Assembly: GCF_023634845.1 (NCBI RefSeq)
Contig: NZ_JAMLJL010000019.1
Coordinates: 1 to 64,000 of the forward strand
Direction of reading: 5' to 3'
From: Flavobacterium amniphilum
Lineage (GTDB): Bacteria > Bacteroidota > Bacteroidia > Flavobacteriales > Flavobacteriaceae
DNA: 64,000 nt
In this document: piece after piece, positions 7,906-15,790 of the stretch
Numbering within the stretch: position 1 is the first letter of the stretch
Layout of the letters: each line of letters opens with the position of its first letter
Program-made: the position numbers and the translations under genes
Notes under the pieces: generated by a model
Told to the model about the DNA's origin: nothing
Seen by the model: the letters and a program-made list of their open reading frames with translations, nothing else
Databases searched by the model: none

Positions 7906-9171
7906 TCAGGTTTTTTGATGTTTTTTCTTAGCGGCAGGAAACAAAATATTATTCAATATCAGACGGTAGCCCGGTGAGTTAGGATGCAGCTCCAGTGTTG
8001 TAGGCTCATCACCTACCCTATGCTGGTAATCTTCAGGATCATGACCTCCATAAAATGTAAAGAACCCTTTTCCTTTTTGGGAATGAATATACCGTGCTTC
8101 CCCATTAATCATGCATTCCCCCATTATCAGGACATTTGATTTAATCAGTTCCCTGTCGAAAGAAGTACTTTGTCCCATAAACCCTTTAACCAATTGTGTG
8201 TGGTTTTGGCAGAGCATTGACGGAATAACATCCCACTTGGCAGAAAACTCCATCAGGGTAAAATAATCTTTTTCGAAAGGAACTACTCTTTTTTCGGTCA
8301 TGTCTATATTGGAAAATTCATAACGGTCTGGTCTTCTTTCCAGCACAAAATCCTTGAAAGCAAATGTTTTATTGAAATCAATTTTGGATTGGTAGTTTGG
8401 TTCGCTTGGATCCCCGTCAAACATTGCTTCACAGATATCGACACCTTCAGCAGCTAATGCAATATCAAAGCTGTCAGTAGCCGAACACATGGCAAACATA
8501 AAGCCTCCACCGATAACAAAATCCCTTATCTTCTTGGTTACAGCCAGTTTTTCTTCTGATACTTTTTTGAATCCCAGTTTTTGGGCTAAAATTTCTGCTT
8601 CTTTTTTCTGCTCGATATACCAAGGCATATTGCGGTAATTCGCATAAAACTTACCGTATTGTCCGGTAAAATCTTCGTGATGCAAGTGTAGCCAGTCGTA
8701 AAGCAACAACTGATCACTTAACACCTCTTCGTCGTATACTTCTTTATAGGGAATTTCGGCATATTTCAATACCAAAGTAACGGCATCATCCCAGGGTTGT
8801 TTTCCTTTTGGGGTATAAACAGCTACTTTTGGCGCTTTTTCTAAAGCTACCACTTCCATATTTTGGGAAGGAGATGCTATTTCAGCAAGAATCTGATTCG
8901 TTTCTGTATCGGATAACACTTCAAAACTTACTCCCCTTATTTGGCATTCCTTTCTGATTTCATCTGCATCCGGCAAAAGAAAAGAACCGCCACGGTAATT
9001 CAAAAGCCAGCTGGCCTTGTATTGCTTTTCAATAGCCCAATAGGTTATCCCGTATGCTTTCAGGTGGTTTTTCTGAGCGTTTTCGTCCATTGGCAGCAAT
9101 ACATAATTTGCCCTCAATGAAAAGGAAATCAAAAACAATAGGATAAAAGCTAACGAAGTTTTACATTTCAT
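7906..9171 (-). CDS. exported protein of unknown function
   Basis: About 421 residues, with a signal peptide MKCKTSLAFILLFLISFSLR. A -7 box (TATATTTG, 9197-9190 on minus) overlaps the more upstream in-frame ATG, so the start at 9171 or 9180 is preferred. The body shows PKVAVYTPKGKQPWDDAVTL, an amidotransferase- or ThuA-like alpha/beta opening. GGGFMFAMCSATDSFD and FFTFYGGHDPEDYQHRVGD also look like a class I-amidotransferase-type fold. Related Bacteroidota proteins are often labelled asparagine synthetase B, but I see none of the AsnB domains (no N-terminal Cys2 amidotransferase, no SGGxDS ATP site). Function left open. Confidence 0.8.
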   Translation of the reverse strand: MKCKTSLAFILLFLISFSLRANYVLLPMDENAQKNHLKAYGITYWAIEKQYKASWLLNYRGGSFLLPDADEIRKECQIRGVSFEVLSDTETNQILAEIASPSQNMEVVALEKAPKVAVYTPKGKQPWDDAVTLVLKYAEIPYKEVYDEEVLSDQLLLYDWLHLHHEDFTGQYGKFYANYRNMPWYIEQKKEAEILAQKLGFKKVSEEKLAVTKKIRDFVIGGGFMFAMCSATDSFDIALAAEGVDICEAMFDGDPSEPNYQSKIDFNKTFAFKDFVLERRPDRYEFSNIDMTEKRVVPFEKDYFTLMEFSAKWDVIPSMLCQNHTQLVKGFMGQSTSFDRELIKSNVLIMGECMINGEARYIHSQKGKGFFTFYGGHDPEDYQHRVGDEPTTLELHPNSPGYRLILNNILFPAAKKKHQKT

Positions 9172-9189
9172 CTTAAACATATTTCTATC

Positions 9190-9197
9190 CAAATATA
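9190..9197 (-). promoter_or_regulatory. -7 box of the exported-protein gene
   Basis: TATATTTG on minus, 18 bases from the ATG at 9171. It decides the start-codon choice for that gene. Confidence 0.6.
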
Positions 9198-9233
9198 GTC
9201 AGTTCTTTTTTATTTTACTGTTATAACTATATT

Positions 9234-9283
9234 AAAACACGTAGAAATACGTAATGCTGTCAACAATAAAGTGGCTAAATTTG
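9234..9283 (+). promoter_or_regulatory. predicted response-regulator site and promoter, copy 1
   Basis: AAAACACGTAGAAATAC (9234-9250) contains the inverted repeat ACGTA-GAAA-TACGT (9239-9252). After 25 bases comes the -7 box TAAATTTG (9276-9283), which fits transcription of the small membrane protein gene at 9308. The same 17 bases recur at 12770-12786 with the same 25-base gap to a near-identical box. The neighbouring LuxR-type response regulator is the obvious candidate to bind both. Confidence 0.6.
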
Positions 9284-9307
9284 TTCTTTGGATCAACAAG
9301 TCTAAAT

Positions 9308-9448
9308 ATGGGAATTGTCCACACTACAACAGAAAAGAATAAAAAGTACTTTTTTTATTCCATCAAAAGAATAGGTATCATCCTGTTAACTCTTATTCTT
9401 GCAGTCTATTATTTTCTGGTTATATCATCTTTCCTGTCAAATAGCTAA
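9308..9448 (+). CDS. 46-residue membrane protein, predicted target of the adjacent regulator
   Basis: Starting at ATG 9308, which is 24 bases after the -7 box at 9276-9283, the frame encodes MGIVHTTTEKNKKYFFYSIK. A hydrophobic helix RIGIILLTLILAVYYFLVIS follows, then a short polar tail. An upstream in-frame ATG at 9254 precedes the promoter box and is not used here. The gene is convergent with the response regulator gene and overlaps its end by 12 bases. No family is recognised. The regulator-type site and promoter in front make it more likely to be real than a chance frame. Confidence 0.5.
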   Translation: MGIVHTTTEKNKKYFFYSIKRIGIILLTLILAVYYFLVISSFLSNS

Positions 9449-10117
9449 ATCATCGACAGCGATAATTTTATTCTGAATGGCATAAACTACAAGACCTGCC
9501 ACATTTTTAGACTCGGTTTTGAGCAACAAATTATTGCGGTGGCCTTCAACCGTTCTCGGGCTTATAAAGAGTTTGTCTGCAATTTCATGGGTATTGAGCT
9601 GTTTACAGATCAGAAGCAGAACCTCTTTTTCCCTGTTCGTCAGGTAGTCCTCATCAAACAATGTTTTATGTGGCTTGGTTGGGCTTGCGGTTATTCCTTC
9701 CTGAATAATTTTTAAAACCTGCTCGTTATAATGCAATCCTTTTTCATAAACCTCATTGATCGTTTTAATCATTTCAACCGGAGTTGTATTCTTAACTAAA
9801 TAGGAAGCAGCCCCTATGTTGATCATATTGGCAATGAATGACTTTGAGTCATAACTGGTTAGGGCTATTATTTTTATATCCGGAAATTCCTCATGAATGA
9901 CGCGGGTAGTTTCAACCCCATTCAGGTATGGCATTTTGAGATCCATCATTATAATATCCGGATGAATACTGCTTTCTTTCAAAAAAGAAATCAGTTCTTT
10001 ACCATTGGATACTTCAAAAATAATTTCGAAGTTTTCTTCCCTGTCCAGTAAAAAAGATATCCCTTTACGGAATAACACTTCATCATCGGCCAGAATAATC
10101 TTTATTGTATTTTTCAT
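9437..10117 (-). CDS. NarL/FixJ-type response regulator
   Basis: DNA-binding output protein of a two-component system. The 226 residues hold an N-terminal receiver domain with acidic pocket LADDE (residues 9-13) and phospho-acceptor Asp59 in IIMMDLKMP. The C-terminal LuxR helix-turn-helix follows: LTNREKEVLLLICKQLNTHE, IADKLFISPRTVEGHRNNLL. One base separates it from the kinase gene, so the two are co-transcribed. The 17-bp dyad-containing sites at 9234 and 12770 flank this operon and are proposed as its targets. Confidence 0.93.
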   Translation of the reverse strand: MKNTIKIILADDEVLFRKGISFLLDREENFEIIFEVSNGKELISFLKESSIHPDIIMMDLKMPYLNGVETTRVIHEEFPDIKIIALTSYDSKSFIANMINIGAASYLVKNTTPVEMIKTINEVYEKGLHYNEQVLKIIQEGITASPTKPHKTLFDEDYLTNREKEVLLLICKQLNTHEIADKLFISPRTVEGHRNNLLLKTESKNVAGLVVYAIQNKIIAVDDLAI

Positions 10118-10118
10118 T

Positions 10119-10913
10119 TTAAAAATTAAAAATTACTTGCGTTCCTTTATTCAATTCAGAATCTACATGCAAAGCTCCTTTGAGGAAACTTACCCGGCTT
10201 TCTATATTTTTCATTCCCAGACCTTTTTGGTTTTCAAAATTTTCAACATCGAAACCAATGCCGTTATCTGAAAACTTACAGTATACAAAACCATTTTTTT
10301 GCTCAAATGAAAGCGAAATCTTCGATGATTTTCCGTGCTTCAGGGAATTATTGAACAATTCCTGTATAATCCTGAAAACATGTAAATGTTTATGGATTTC
10401 ATTATTATCGAATTCAACCGAATTTTTATACTCAATTTCAATTGACTTACTGCTGTTGATTTCGAAACATAATTCTTCAACACCTGCATGTAACCCGAAT
10501 TTTTCAAGAACCGGAGGCAATAAATCATGGGCAATTCTTCTGGAATTATCCAGTGCCTTAGTGGTAAGATTGATGATATTGGCTGAAATTTCTGCAATCT
10601 GGATTTCAGACAAATTACTTGCAGTGAGCAAATGACTGTTAAGTGAAACAATATTCAACTTTGAACTGATGTCATCATGCAAATCCTGTGCGATTCTTTT
10701 TCTTTCTTCCTCCTGTGTAACAATTATGGAATGCAGTAGCTCTTTTTGGTAATTGACTTCCATATTCTTTTTTTCAATTTCTTTCTGAATAATTTTCTTT
10801 CTCGAAAAATAAAAAAAGAGTACCAGTAGCAAAGCCAATAGCAAAAAAGCACTGAATGTATATATAATTGCGCTTATTAATTCATTTTGTTGTATAGCAG
10901 CATTACTGTCCAT
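10119..10913 (-). CDS. sensor histidine kinase (HisKA_3 type)
   Basis: Partner of the response regulator downstream. The 264-residue protein has one membrane helix (about residues 13-36) and a short coiled linker. The HisKA_3 dimerisation motif ERKRIAQDLHDDISSKLN carries the phospho-acceptor His79. A HATPase domain has NSLKHGKSS (N box), DNGIGFD and KGLGMKNIESR (G boxes). There is almost no extracellular sensor domain, so sensing probably involves the membrane region or the co-encoded multi-span protein, whose gene overlaps this one by 11 bases. Confidence 0.93.
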   Translation of the reverse strand: MDSNAAIQQNELISAIIYTFSAFLLLALLLVLFFYFSRKKIIQKEIEKKNMEVNYQKELLHSIIVTQEEERKRIAQDLHDDISSKLNIVSLNSHLLTASNLSEIQIAEISANIINLTTKALDNSRRIAHDLLPPVLEKFGLHAGVEELCFEINSSKSIEIEYKNSVEFDNNEIHKHLHVFRIIQELFNNSLKHGKSSKISLSFEQKNGFVYCKFSDNGIGFDVENFENQKGLGMKNIESRVSFLKGALHVDSELNKGTQVIFNF

Positions 10914-11547
10914 AACTCAACTTTTTAGTTCCTGAAAAACTTTTCTTCCATTCATACAGAATAAATATCTGATAAACCACATAGAGAAGTGCATTCAGTA
11001 TCCAGGGAATATCATTGAATTCGGTTGCCATTTTTGTAGCCAGATTTCCGACCAGGAATAAAACAGTACTTCCGAATAAATAAATCAGGATCCCAAGATT
11101 AATGTAATAAAATTCCTTTTTCTCATTTAACAGGTTGTACAGTTGAAATGTACCATAGAGTATAATAAGGAAAGAAGTGATGAAGATTTCAAATAAGTTG
11201 AATTTCAAAAACAGACTGAAATCCAAAGCATACTGTACCGAAAGTGTCAGAAGACAAAAAACAAAACCTAATTGGATAATTTTCTTCTGAACCCCATTCA
11301 ATCCAAGATTCAAATAAAAAAAGCTTAATAAAATAAATTGCAGGATAAAATAAAAATGAGACAGAAACAAGTTGTCGATTCTCATATATTGTAATGTTCC
11401 GACAGTTATTTGAATCAGAAACATCACAAATAGGTAAAAAGCAAAAATCTTATAAGCTTTCCCCCATTTTGAAAAACCCATTAAAAAAATTACTGTATTA
11501 ATCAGTAAAATGATATAGCCCAGATTTGCAAAAATTTCTAAAACCAT
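10903..11547 (-). CDS. multi-spanning membrane protein of the two-component operon
   Basis: 214 residues with about seven hydrophobic segments (for example YIILLINTVIFLMGF, FYFILQFILLSFFYL, NLGILIYLFGSTVLFLVGNL) and short polar loops. Its stop overlaps the start of the histidine kinase gene, so it is translated with the kinase. The number of spans and the position suggest a membrane sensor that supplies the input domain the kinase lacks; this is inference. No named family recognised. Confidence 0.75.
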   Translation of the reverse strand: MVLEIFANLGYIILLINTVIFLMGFSKWGKAYKIFAFYLFVMFLIQITVGTLQYMRIDNLFLSHFYFILQFILLSFFYLNLGLNGVQKKIIQLGFVFCLLTLSVQYALDFSLFLKFNLFEIFITSFLIILYGTFQLYNLLNEKKEFYYINLGILIYLFGSTVLFLVGNLATKMATEFNDIPWILNALLYVVYQIFILYEWKKSFSGTKKLSYGQ

Positions 11548-11565
11548 TCCTTTTTAAATAATTCA

Positions 11566-12327
11566 TTAATCACAAGTTGACGGACATGGCTGTGAAAAAT
11601 CGTAAATAGCTCCTGAACTATTTGGATTAGTTCCTTGTGGCAATGAAGGCAAAATAATCTTTTTGTCTTTGTTTAATCCCATCATAACGGTAGTTAATTT
11701 CCCGGAAGGGTTTATTCCGAAAAACACTCCAAAATATTTGAAACCTTCAAAAGCCGTTATTTCCTGAACAATTTCCTTCTTTAGGTTAAAATACCGTATA
11801 CGTTCATTATCATAGGAAACAATCTCTAAAAGGGTTTCATTGTCATTCTCAGACAATTCAGTATTCCATCTGTTAAGATAACCGTATGCTGCAGCCGGTT
11901 GAAGTAAATGCATTGCAGCTATGTTATTACTGCTTGAAAATTCAAGATTTGAATTTTCCAATTCATTTATAACATCGTTAAACGACCTGTCACAATACAC
12001 CATCGGATTAATTATACCCAGATTTACTCCGTTTCTTTTCACACATTGCAACTTTGTATCCAATTTGCCGTTTGTCAAACCTAAAACAACCCTAAAGCCA
12101 TAAGCTTCAGGGTTTCTTAACAGGTTAAGCACTGCTTTATCAGAAAACAGATAACTGGTTATTTTCTGTTTCGATTTCAACATACTGACATCCAGACCAG
12201 CATCTTTCCATTTGTTATTAAATTCCGAAAGATTTATGTTGTTCGGATTCTCATTTTTCATTTCTTCTCTCTGGCAGGAACCTAACGAGAAAAGAACAAA
12301 AAAAGACAGTATCAGGTTAATTTTCAT
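11566..12327 (-). CDS. lipoprotein with C-terminal PCPSTCD tail
   Basis: 253 residues. The signal peptide ends in a lipobox (LFSLGSCQ), so it is predicted to be lipid-anchored. No enzyme motif is recognised. The extreme C-terminus is GAIYDFSQPCPSTCD, which matches GDIYDFTKPCPSTCD in the protein encoded 11 bases upstream, although the two proteins are otherwise unrelated in sequence and in predicted location. The shared two-Cys tail therefore looks like a transferable tag or recognition element. Lies in the same minus-strand operon as the two-component genes, 18 bases before the membrane protein gene. Confidence 0.75.
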   Translation of the reverse strand: MKINLILSFFVLFSLGSCQREEMKNENPNNINLSEFNNKWKDAGLDVSMLKSKQKITSYLFSDKAVLNLLRNPEAYGFRVVLGLTNGKLDTKLQCVKRNGVNLGIINPMVYCDRSFNDVINELENSNLEFSSSNNIAAMHLLQPAAAYGYLNRWNTELSENDNETLLEIVSYDNERIRYFNLKKEIVQEITAFEGFKYFGVFFGINPSGKLTTVMMGLNKDKKIILPSLPQGTNPNSSGAIYDFSQPCPSTCD

Positions 12328-12338
12328 CTTTTATGCCT

Positions 12339-12704
12339 TTATGAACCGTATAAAGGACTATTTATATCACATGTTGAAGGGCATGGCTTAGTAAAGTCAT
12401 AAATATCCCCTTCCGGTAATGTTGAAGAATCATTTCTACTGGTAGCACCGGTAATCATATCAACATAAGTATCTGTTTTTTCATCATAAACGGTGCCAAC
12501 AATCATTAAACGCTCTACTCCGTCATCATCTATACCTATATAAGCTCTTGCTGCATCAATACCTTCTTCTAAAACTTCCAATAAATCAACTTTAGGGATA
12601 AGGAAAGCTTTCAATTCGTGGTGTTTGTTGTAATCACCTTCTTCTTTTCTCCATCTTGCTGCCCATGCTTTTGCTTCTTCGAGTGTAATTGTGTTTTCTT
12701 TCAT
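12339..12704 (-). CDS. small protein with PCPSTCD tail, first gene of the regulator operon
   Basis: 121 residues, no signal peptide. The N-terminus MKENTITLEEAKAWAARWRK is helical and charged, followed by a compact alpha/beta-like body. The C-terminus is GDIYDFTKPCPSTCDINSPL plus YGS. The leader-like charged helical front with a short conserved Cys/Ser/Thr-containing C-terminal tail is reminiscent of ribosomally made modified peptide precursors, but no modifying enzyme gene is adjacent. A -7 box (TATTTTTG, minus 12736-12729) lies 25 bases before the ATG. Confidence 0.75.
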   Translation of the reverse strand: MKENTITLEEAKAWAARWRKEEGDYNKHHELKAFLIPKVDLLEVLEEGIDAARAYIGIDDDGVERLMIVGTVYDEKTDTYVDMITGATSRNDSSTLPEGDIYDFTKPCPSTCDINSPLYGS

Positions 12705-12728
12705 ATTTTTTCAGATTAGTTTATTTAA

Positions 12729-12736
12729 CAAAAATA
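12729..12736 (-). promoter_or_regulatory. -7 box of the two-component operon
   Basis: TATTTTTG on minus, upstream of the five-gene operon 12704-9437. The predicted regulator site at 12770-12786 lies between this box and the divergent tail-collar promoter, so one site could control both directions. Confidence 0.5.
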
Positions 12737-12769
12737 ATACTATAATTCAATAAAAAAAGGGCTCTGTCA

Positions 12770-12819
12770 AAAACACGTAGAAATACCTGTACCGCTTTTT
12801 TAGGTATGCAATAAATTAG
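12770..12819 (+). promoter_or_regulatory. predicted response-regulator site and promoter, copy 2
   Basis: AAAACACGTAGAAATAC (12770-12786) is identical to 9234-9250. The gap of 25 bases to TAAATTAG (12812-12819) is the same as in front of the small membrane protein gene, where the box reads TAAATTTG. The right half of the dyad is less complete here (TACCT instead of TACGT). The first tail-collar gene starts at 12858. Confidence 0.6.
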
Positions 12820-12857
12820 CAAATTCAAACAAAACATTAACTTTTAAATTCAATTGT

Positions 12858-13409
12858 ATGTCTACAGAACCGTTTATCGGAGAAATCAAAATTCTCGGAT
12901 TTAATTTCGCACCAAGAGGTTATGCAACCTGTCAAGGCCAAATATTATCAATTGCCCAAAATACAGCTCTTTTTTCATTATTAGGAACAATGTATGGCGG
13001 TAATGGTCAAACTACATTCGCTCTTCCTGATTTACAAGGCCGTATGCCCATTGGACAAGGACAAGGACCAGGCTTACCTTTTTATACTATTGGAGAAAAA
13101 GCAGGAACAACAACTACAACCTTAACGACAAACAATATGCCGATTCACAATCATGCCGCAACCGGTATAAACATAAGGATACCTGTAACTTCGGCAAGTG
13201 AAGATTCTGCTGCGGCGAATAATTATATTGGAAATGCGGCAAGTGATACTTTTGGACCCAATGCTTCACCTACGGCTTCATTGGGAGCACCCGTGGTTTC
13301 AGGCGCAACAGCCATGGCCGGGGGAAGTCAACCCTTTTCAATCTTAAATCCTTATTTAACAGTCAATTACTCTATTGCAATTGAAGGAATTTTCCCGTCA
13401 AGAAATTAA
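12858..13409 (+). CDS. tail-collar domain protein, paralogue 1
   Basis: 183 residues of the phage tail-collar / microcystin-dependent protein (MdpB) type. The N-terminal collar region, MSTEPFIGEIKI...GFNFAPRGYATCQGQ, continues through TTFALPDLQGRMPIGQGQGP. A His-containing segment (NNMPIHNHAA) and a Gly/Ser-rich C-terminal domain ending NYSIAIEGIFPSRN follow. There is no signal peptide and no phage gene nearby. First of three tandem copies, 48 bases before the next. The last copies of this domain in tail fibres bind cell surfaces; the role of chromosomal stand-alone versions is not established. Confidence 0.9.
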   Translation: MSTEPFIGEIKILGFNFAPRGYATCQGQILSIAQNTALFSLLGTMYGGNGQTTFALPDLQGRMPIGQGQGPGLPFYTIGEKAGTTTTTLTTNNMPIHNHAATGINIRIPVTSASEDSAAANNYIGNAASDTFGPNASPTASLGAPVVSGATAMAGGSQPFSILNPYLTVNYSIAIEGIFPSRN

Positions 13410-13457
13410 TTAAAAAGCATATATTTGTACAATAGTCGAACTTAAAGCAAACTAACT

Positions 13458-14009
13458 ATGTCTACAGAACCTTTTATTGGGGAAATCAAAATTTTCGGAT
13501 TTAACTTCGCCCCAAGAAGCTATGCAACCTGTCAAGGTCAAATATTATCAATCGCCCAGAATACTGCACTTTTTTCATTATTAGGAACAATGTATGGCGG
13601 AAACGGGCAAACTACATTCGCTCTTCCTGATTTACAAGGCCGTATGCCTATTGGACAAGGACAAGGCCCGGGGCTACCGGCTTATAGTATGGGAGAAGTA
13701 GCAGGAACCACAAATGTGACACTACTATCTAACAATATGCCAATACACAATCATGCTGCAACCGGTATAAACGTAAGGATACCTGTAACTTCAGCCAGTG
13801 AAGATTCTGCAGCAGCCAATAATTATATCGGTAATGCTGTTAATGATACTTTTGGACCTGTAGCATCGCCAACCAGTTCATTGGGAGCTCCGGTAGTTTC
13901 AGGAACTACAGCTTTAGCAGGAGGCAGTCAGCCCTTTTCAATTTTGAACCCTTATTTAACAATAAATTATTCAATTGCCCTTCAAGGTATCTTTCCTTCA
14001 AGAAATTAA
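13458..14009 (+). CDS. tail-collar domain protein, paralogue 2
   Basis: 183 residues, same architecture as its neighbours. The first 75 residues are almost identical to paralogue 1 (IFGFNFAPRSYATCQ instead of ILGFNFAPRGYATCQ). Differences concentrate at residues 75-95 (AYSMGEVAGTTNVTLLSN) and in scattered positions of the C-terminal half. The identical length of all three suggests recent duplication with diversification of a surface patch. Confidence 0.9.
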   Translation: MSTEPFIGEIKIFGFNFAPRSYATCQGQILSIAQNTALFSLLGTMYGGNGQTTFALPDLQGRMPIGQGQGPGLPAYSMGEVAGTTNVTLLSNNMPIHNHAATGINVRIPVTSASEDSAAANNYIGNAVNDTFGPVASPTSSLGAPVVSGTTALAGGSQPFSILNPYLTINYSIALQGIFPSRN

Positions 14010-14048
14010 TTGAGAGCATTCATTACTAATCAAATAAAATTTTAAACT

Positions 14049-14600
14049 ATGTCTACGGAACCATTTATTGGAGAAATCAAAATTTTAGGATTTAACTTCG
14101 CACCAAGAGGTTATGCAACCTGTCAGGGCCAAATATTATCAATTGCCCAAAATACAGCTCTTTTTTCATTATTAGGAACAACCTATGGAGGGAATGGCCA
14201 AACAACTTTTGCTTTGCCTGACTTACAGGGGCGTGCACCTATCGGTCAAGGACAAGGACCCGGATTACCTAGTTATGTTATGGGACAAGTTGGAGGTACA
14301 GTATCTACAACATTGACAACTGCTAATATGCCAATACACAATCATGCTGCAACCGGTATAAACGTAAGAATACCAGTAACTTCAGCAAGTGAAGATTCTG
14401 CAGCGGCGAATAATTATATCGGAAATGCGGTAAATGACACTTTTGGTCCTGTGGCATCACCCACTGCTTCATTAGGTGCACCTGTAGTTTCCGGAGCAAC
14501 TGCCATGGCAGGAGGAAGTCAGCCTTTTTCAATTTTGAACCCTTACTTAGCAATTAATTACTCTATTGCCACAGAAGGTATTTTTCCTTCCCGCAACTAA
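14049..14600 (+). CDS. tail-collar domain protein, paralogue 3
   Basis: 183 residues. Differs from paralogue 1 mainly at residues 60-95 (GRAPIGQGQGPGLPSYVMGQ, VGGTVSTTLTTANMP). The central NVRIPVTSASEDSAAANNYI is common to paralogues 2 and 3. 39 bases after paralogue 2 and 37 before the binding-fold protein gene, so all probably form one transcript. Confidence 0.9.
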   Translation: MSTEPFIGEIKILGFNFAPRGYATCQGQILSIAQNTALFSLLGTTYGGNGQTTFALPDLQGRAPIGQGQGPGLPSYVMGQVGGTVSTTLTTANMPIHNHAATGINVRIPVTSASEDSAAANNYIGNAVNDTFGPVASPTASLGAPVVSGATAMAGGSQPFSILNPYLAINYSIATEGIFPSRN

Positions 14601-14637
14601 AGATAATGACAATTTACGATTGTCAAAAAGAATGTAA

Positions 14638-15789
14638 ATGAAAAAAATTGGACTTTTATTACCTAAATCCACTTATTATTCAACAATTGGATTTGACCTA
14701 TTTGAAGGGCTCAAATCCAATTTAAAAAAAATAGGATCAGAGGATTTAAAAATTGTAACTGAGAATATAGGATTTGGCGCTGATAAGCAACAATGCTATA
14801 GATCTGCAGAAAAATTATTATTGGACGAAAATGCTGATTTGGTTATAGCCTATATAGGCCATAGAATGGCAGAGTTGTTACGCCCTTTATTCTTGGCTAC
14901 AAATAAAATTTTGATTGTTCTCGATGCTGGCGCCAACATGCCACAGGAATGGTCAGTTTGTCCTAATATAATTTACCATTCCCTTCACAATTCATTAGGG
15001 GCATTTTTATCATCAAAATTAGCAGTCAAAAAGGGGTATAAAACGGGTGGAATGATAACCGGCTATTATGATGGTGGTTATTTACAAACCTATAGCCTTT
15101 CCAAAAGTTTTGAAAATGAAGGGGGCAAAATATGTTTCAATCATGCTACCGGATATAAAGAAGAGGATTTTACCATGGAGCCATTATCCGACTATCTGAA
15201 TTCTTATCCTGATTCGGCCTTTTTATCATTATTCAGCGGTGATTACGTTCAATGGTATTTCGAACAAATAAAAGTTTTATTCAATGATACAAACATTCCT
15301 ATTTTTTTAACTCCTTTTGGTTTTGAAGAAACAATGTTGAAAAATGTAATTTGTCCAAGCAACAACATCCATGGTATTGCTGCATGGTCAAAAAACATCA
15401 TCAATCCGGAGAATAAAGTATTTATTGAAGAAATAGAATTATTGGGCAAAACACCTAATATATTCACATTGTTAGGATGGGAAGGTGCAGAATTAGTTAA
15501 AAAAGTATTATTTCTCCTGGAAACCAACACTAACAACATATCGAAAGTCGTTGATGATCTTAATGAATTTCAGTTTAAGAGTCCCAGAGGATTAATAACA
15601 TTTTATTCAAAGCATAATCAGACCATCTCTCCTCTATACGAAGCTTCAATTTTACCTGATGATAACGGGAAGTGTTCTGTAAAAATAAATACCATAATAG
15701 AAAATACCGACCAACATTTTGATGATTTATACAGTCAGGAATTAGAGGGGGTAACATCTGCCTGGTATAATAGCTATGTCTGCATTTAA
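14638..15789 (+). CDS. cytosolic periplasmic-binding-fold protein
   Basis: 383 residues resembling type I substrate-binding proteins of the branched-chain amino acid (Peripla_BP_6) class. The opening is MKKIGLLLPKSTYYSTIGFD, then ADLVIAYIGHRMAELLRPLF, VKKGYKTGGMITGYYDGGYL, and IFTLLGWEGAELVKKVLFLL, which corresponds to the usual YDA/GYDA-type helix. There is no signal peptide or lipobox, unlike transport-associated members, and no permease gene is nearby. A sensory or scaffold role in the cytosol, or export with the collar proteins, is possible. Its stop lies one base before the formyltransferase start. Confidence 0.75.
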   Translation: MKKIGLLLPKSTYYSTIGFDLFEGLKSNLKKIGSEDLKIVTENIGFGADKQQCYRSAEKLLLDENADLVIAYIGHRMAELLRPLFLATNKILIVLDAGANMPQEWSVCPNIIYHSLHNSLGAFLSSKLAVKKGYKTGGMITGYYDGGYLQTYSLSKSFENEGGKICFNHATGYKEEDFTMEPLSDYLNSYPDSAFLSLFSGDYVQWYFEQIKVLFNDTNIPIFLTPFGFEETMLKNVICPSNNIHGIAAWSKNIINPENKVFIEEIELLGKTPNIFTLLGWEGAELVKKVLFLLETNTNNISKVVDDLNEFQFKSPRGLITFYSKHNQTISPLYEASILPDDNGKCSVKINTIIENTDQHFDDLYSQELEGVTSAWYNSYVCI

Positions 15790-15790
15790 T

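Noticed and set aside
10180..10635. 151-residue plus-strand frame opposite the histidine kinase gene
   Set aside because: Shadow of the kinase coding sequence; no promoter or recognisable protein.
12858..14600. Prophage remnant explanation for the tail-collar genes
   Set aside because: No capsid, terminase, integrase, tail tube or lysis genes around; all three copies are intact and followed by metabolic-type genes. Not excluded entirely, but not supported.
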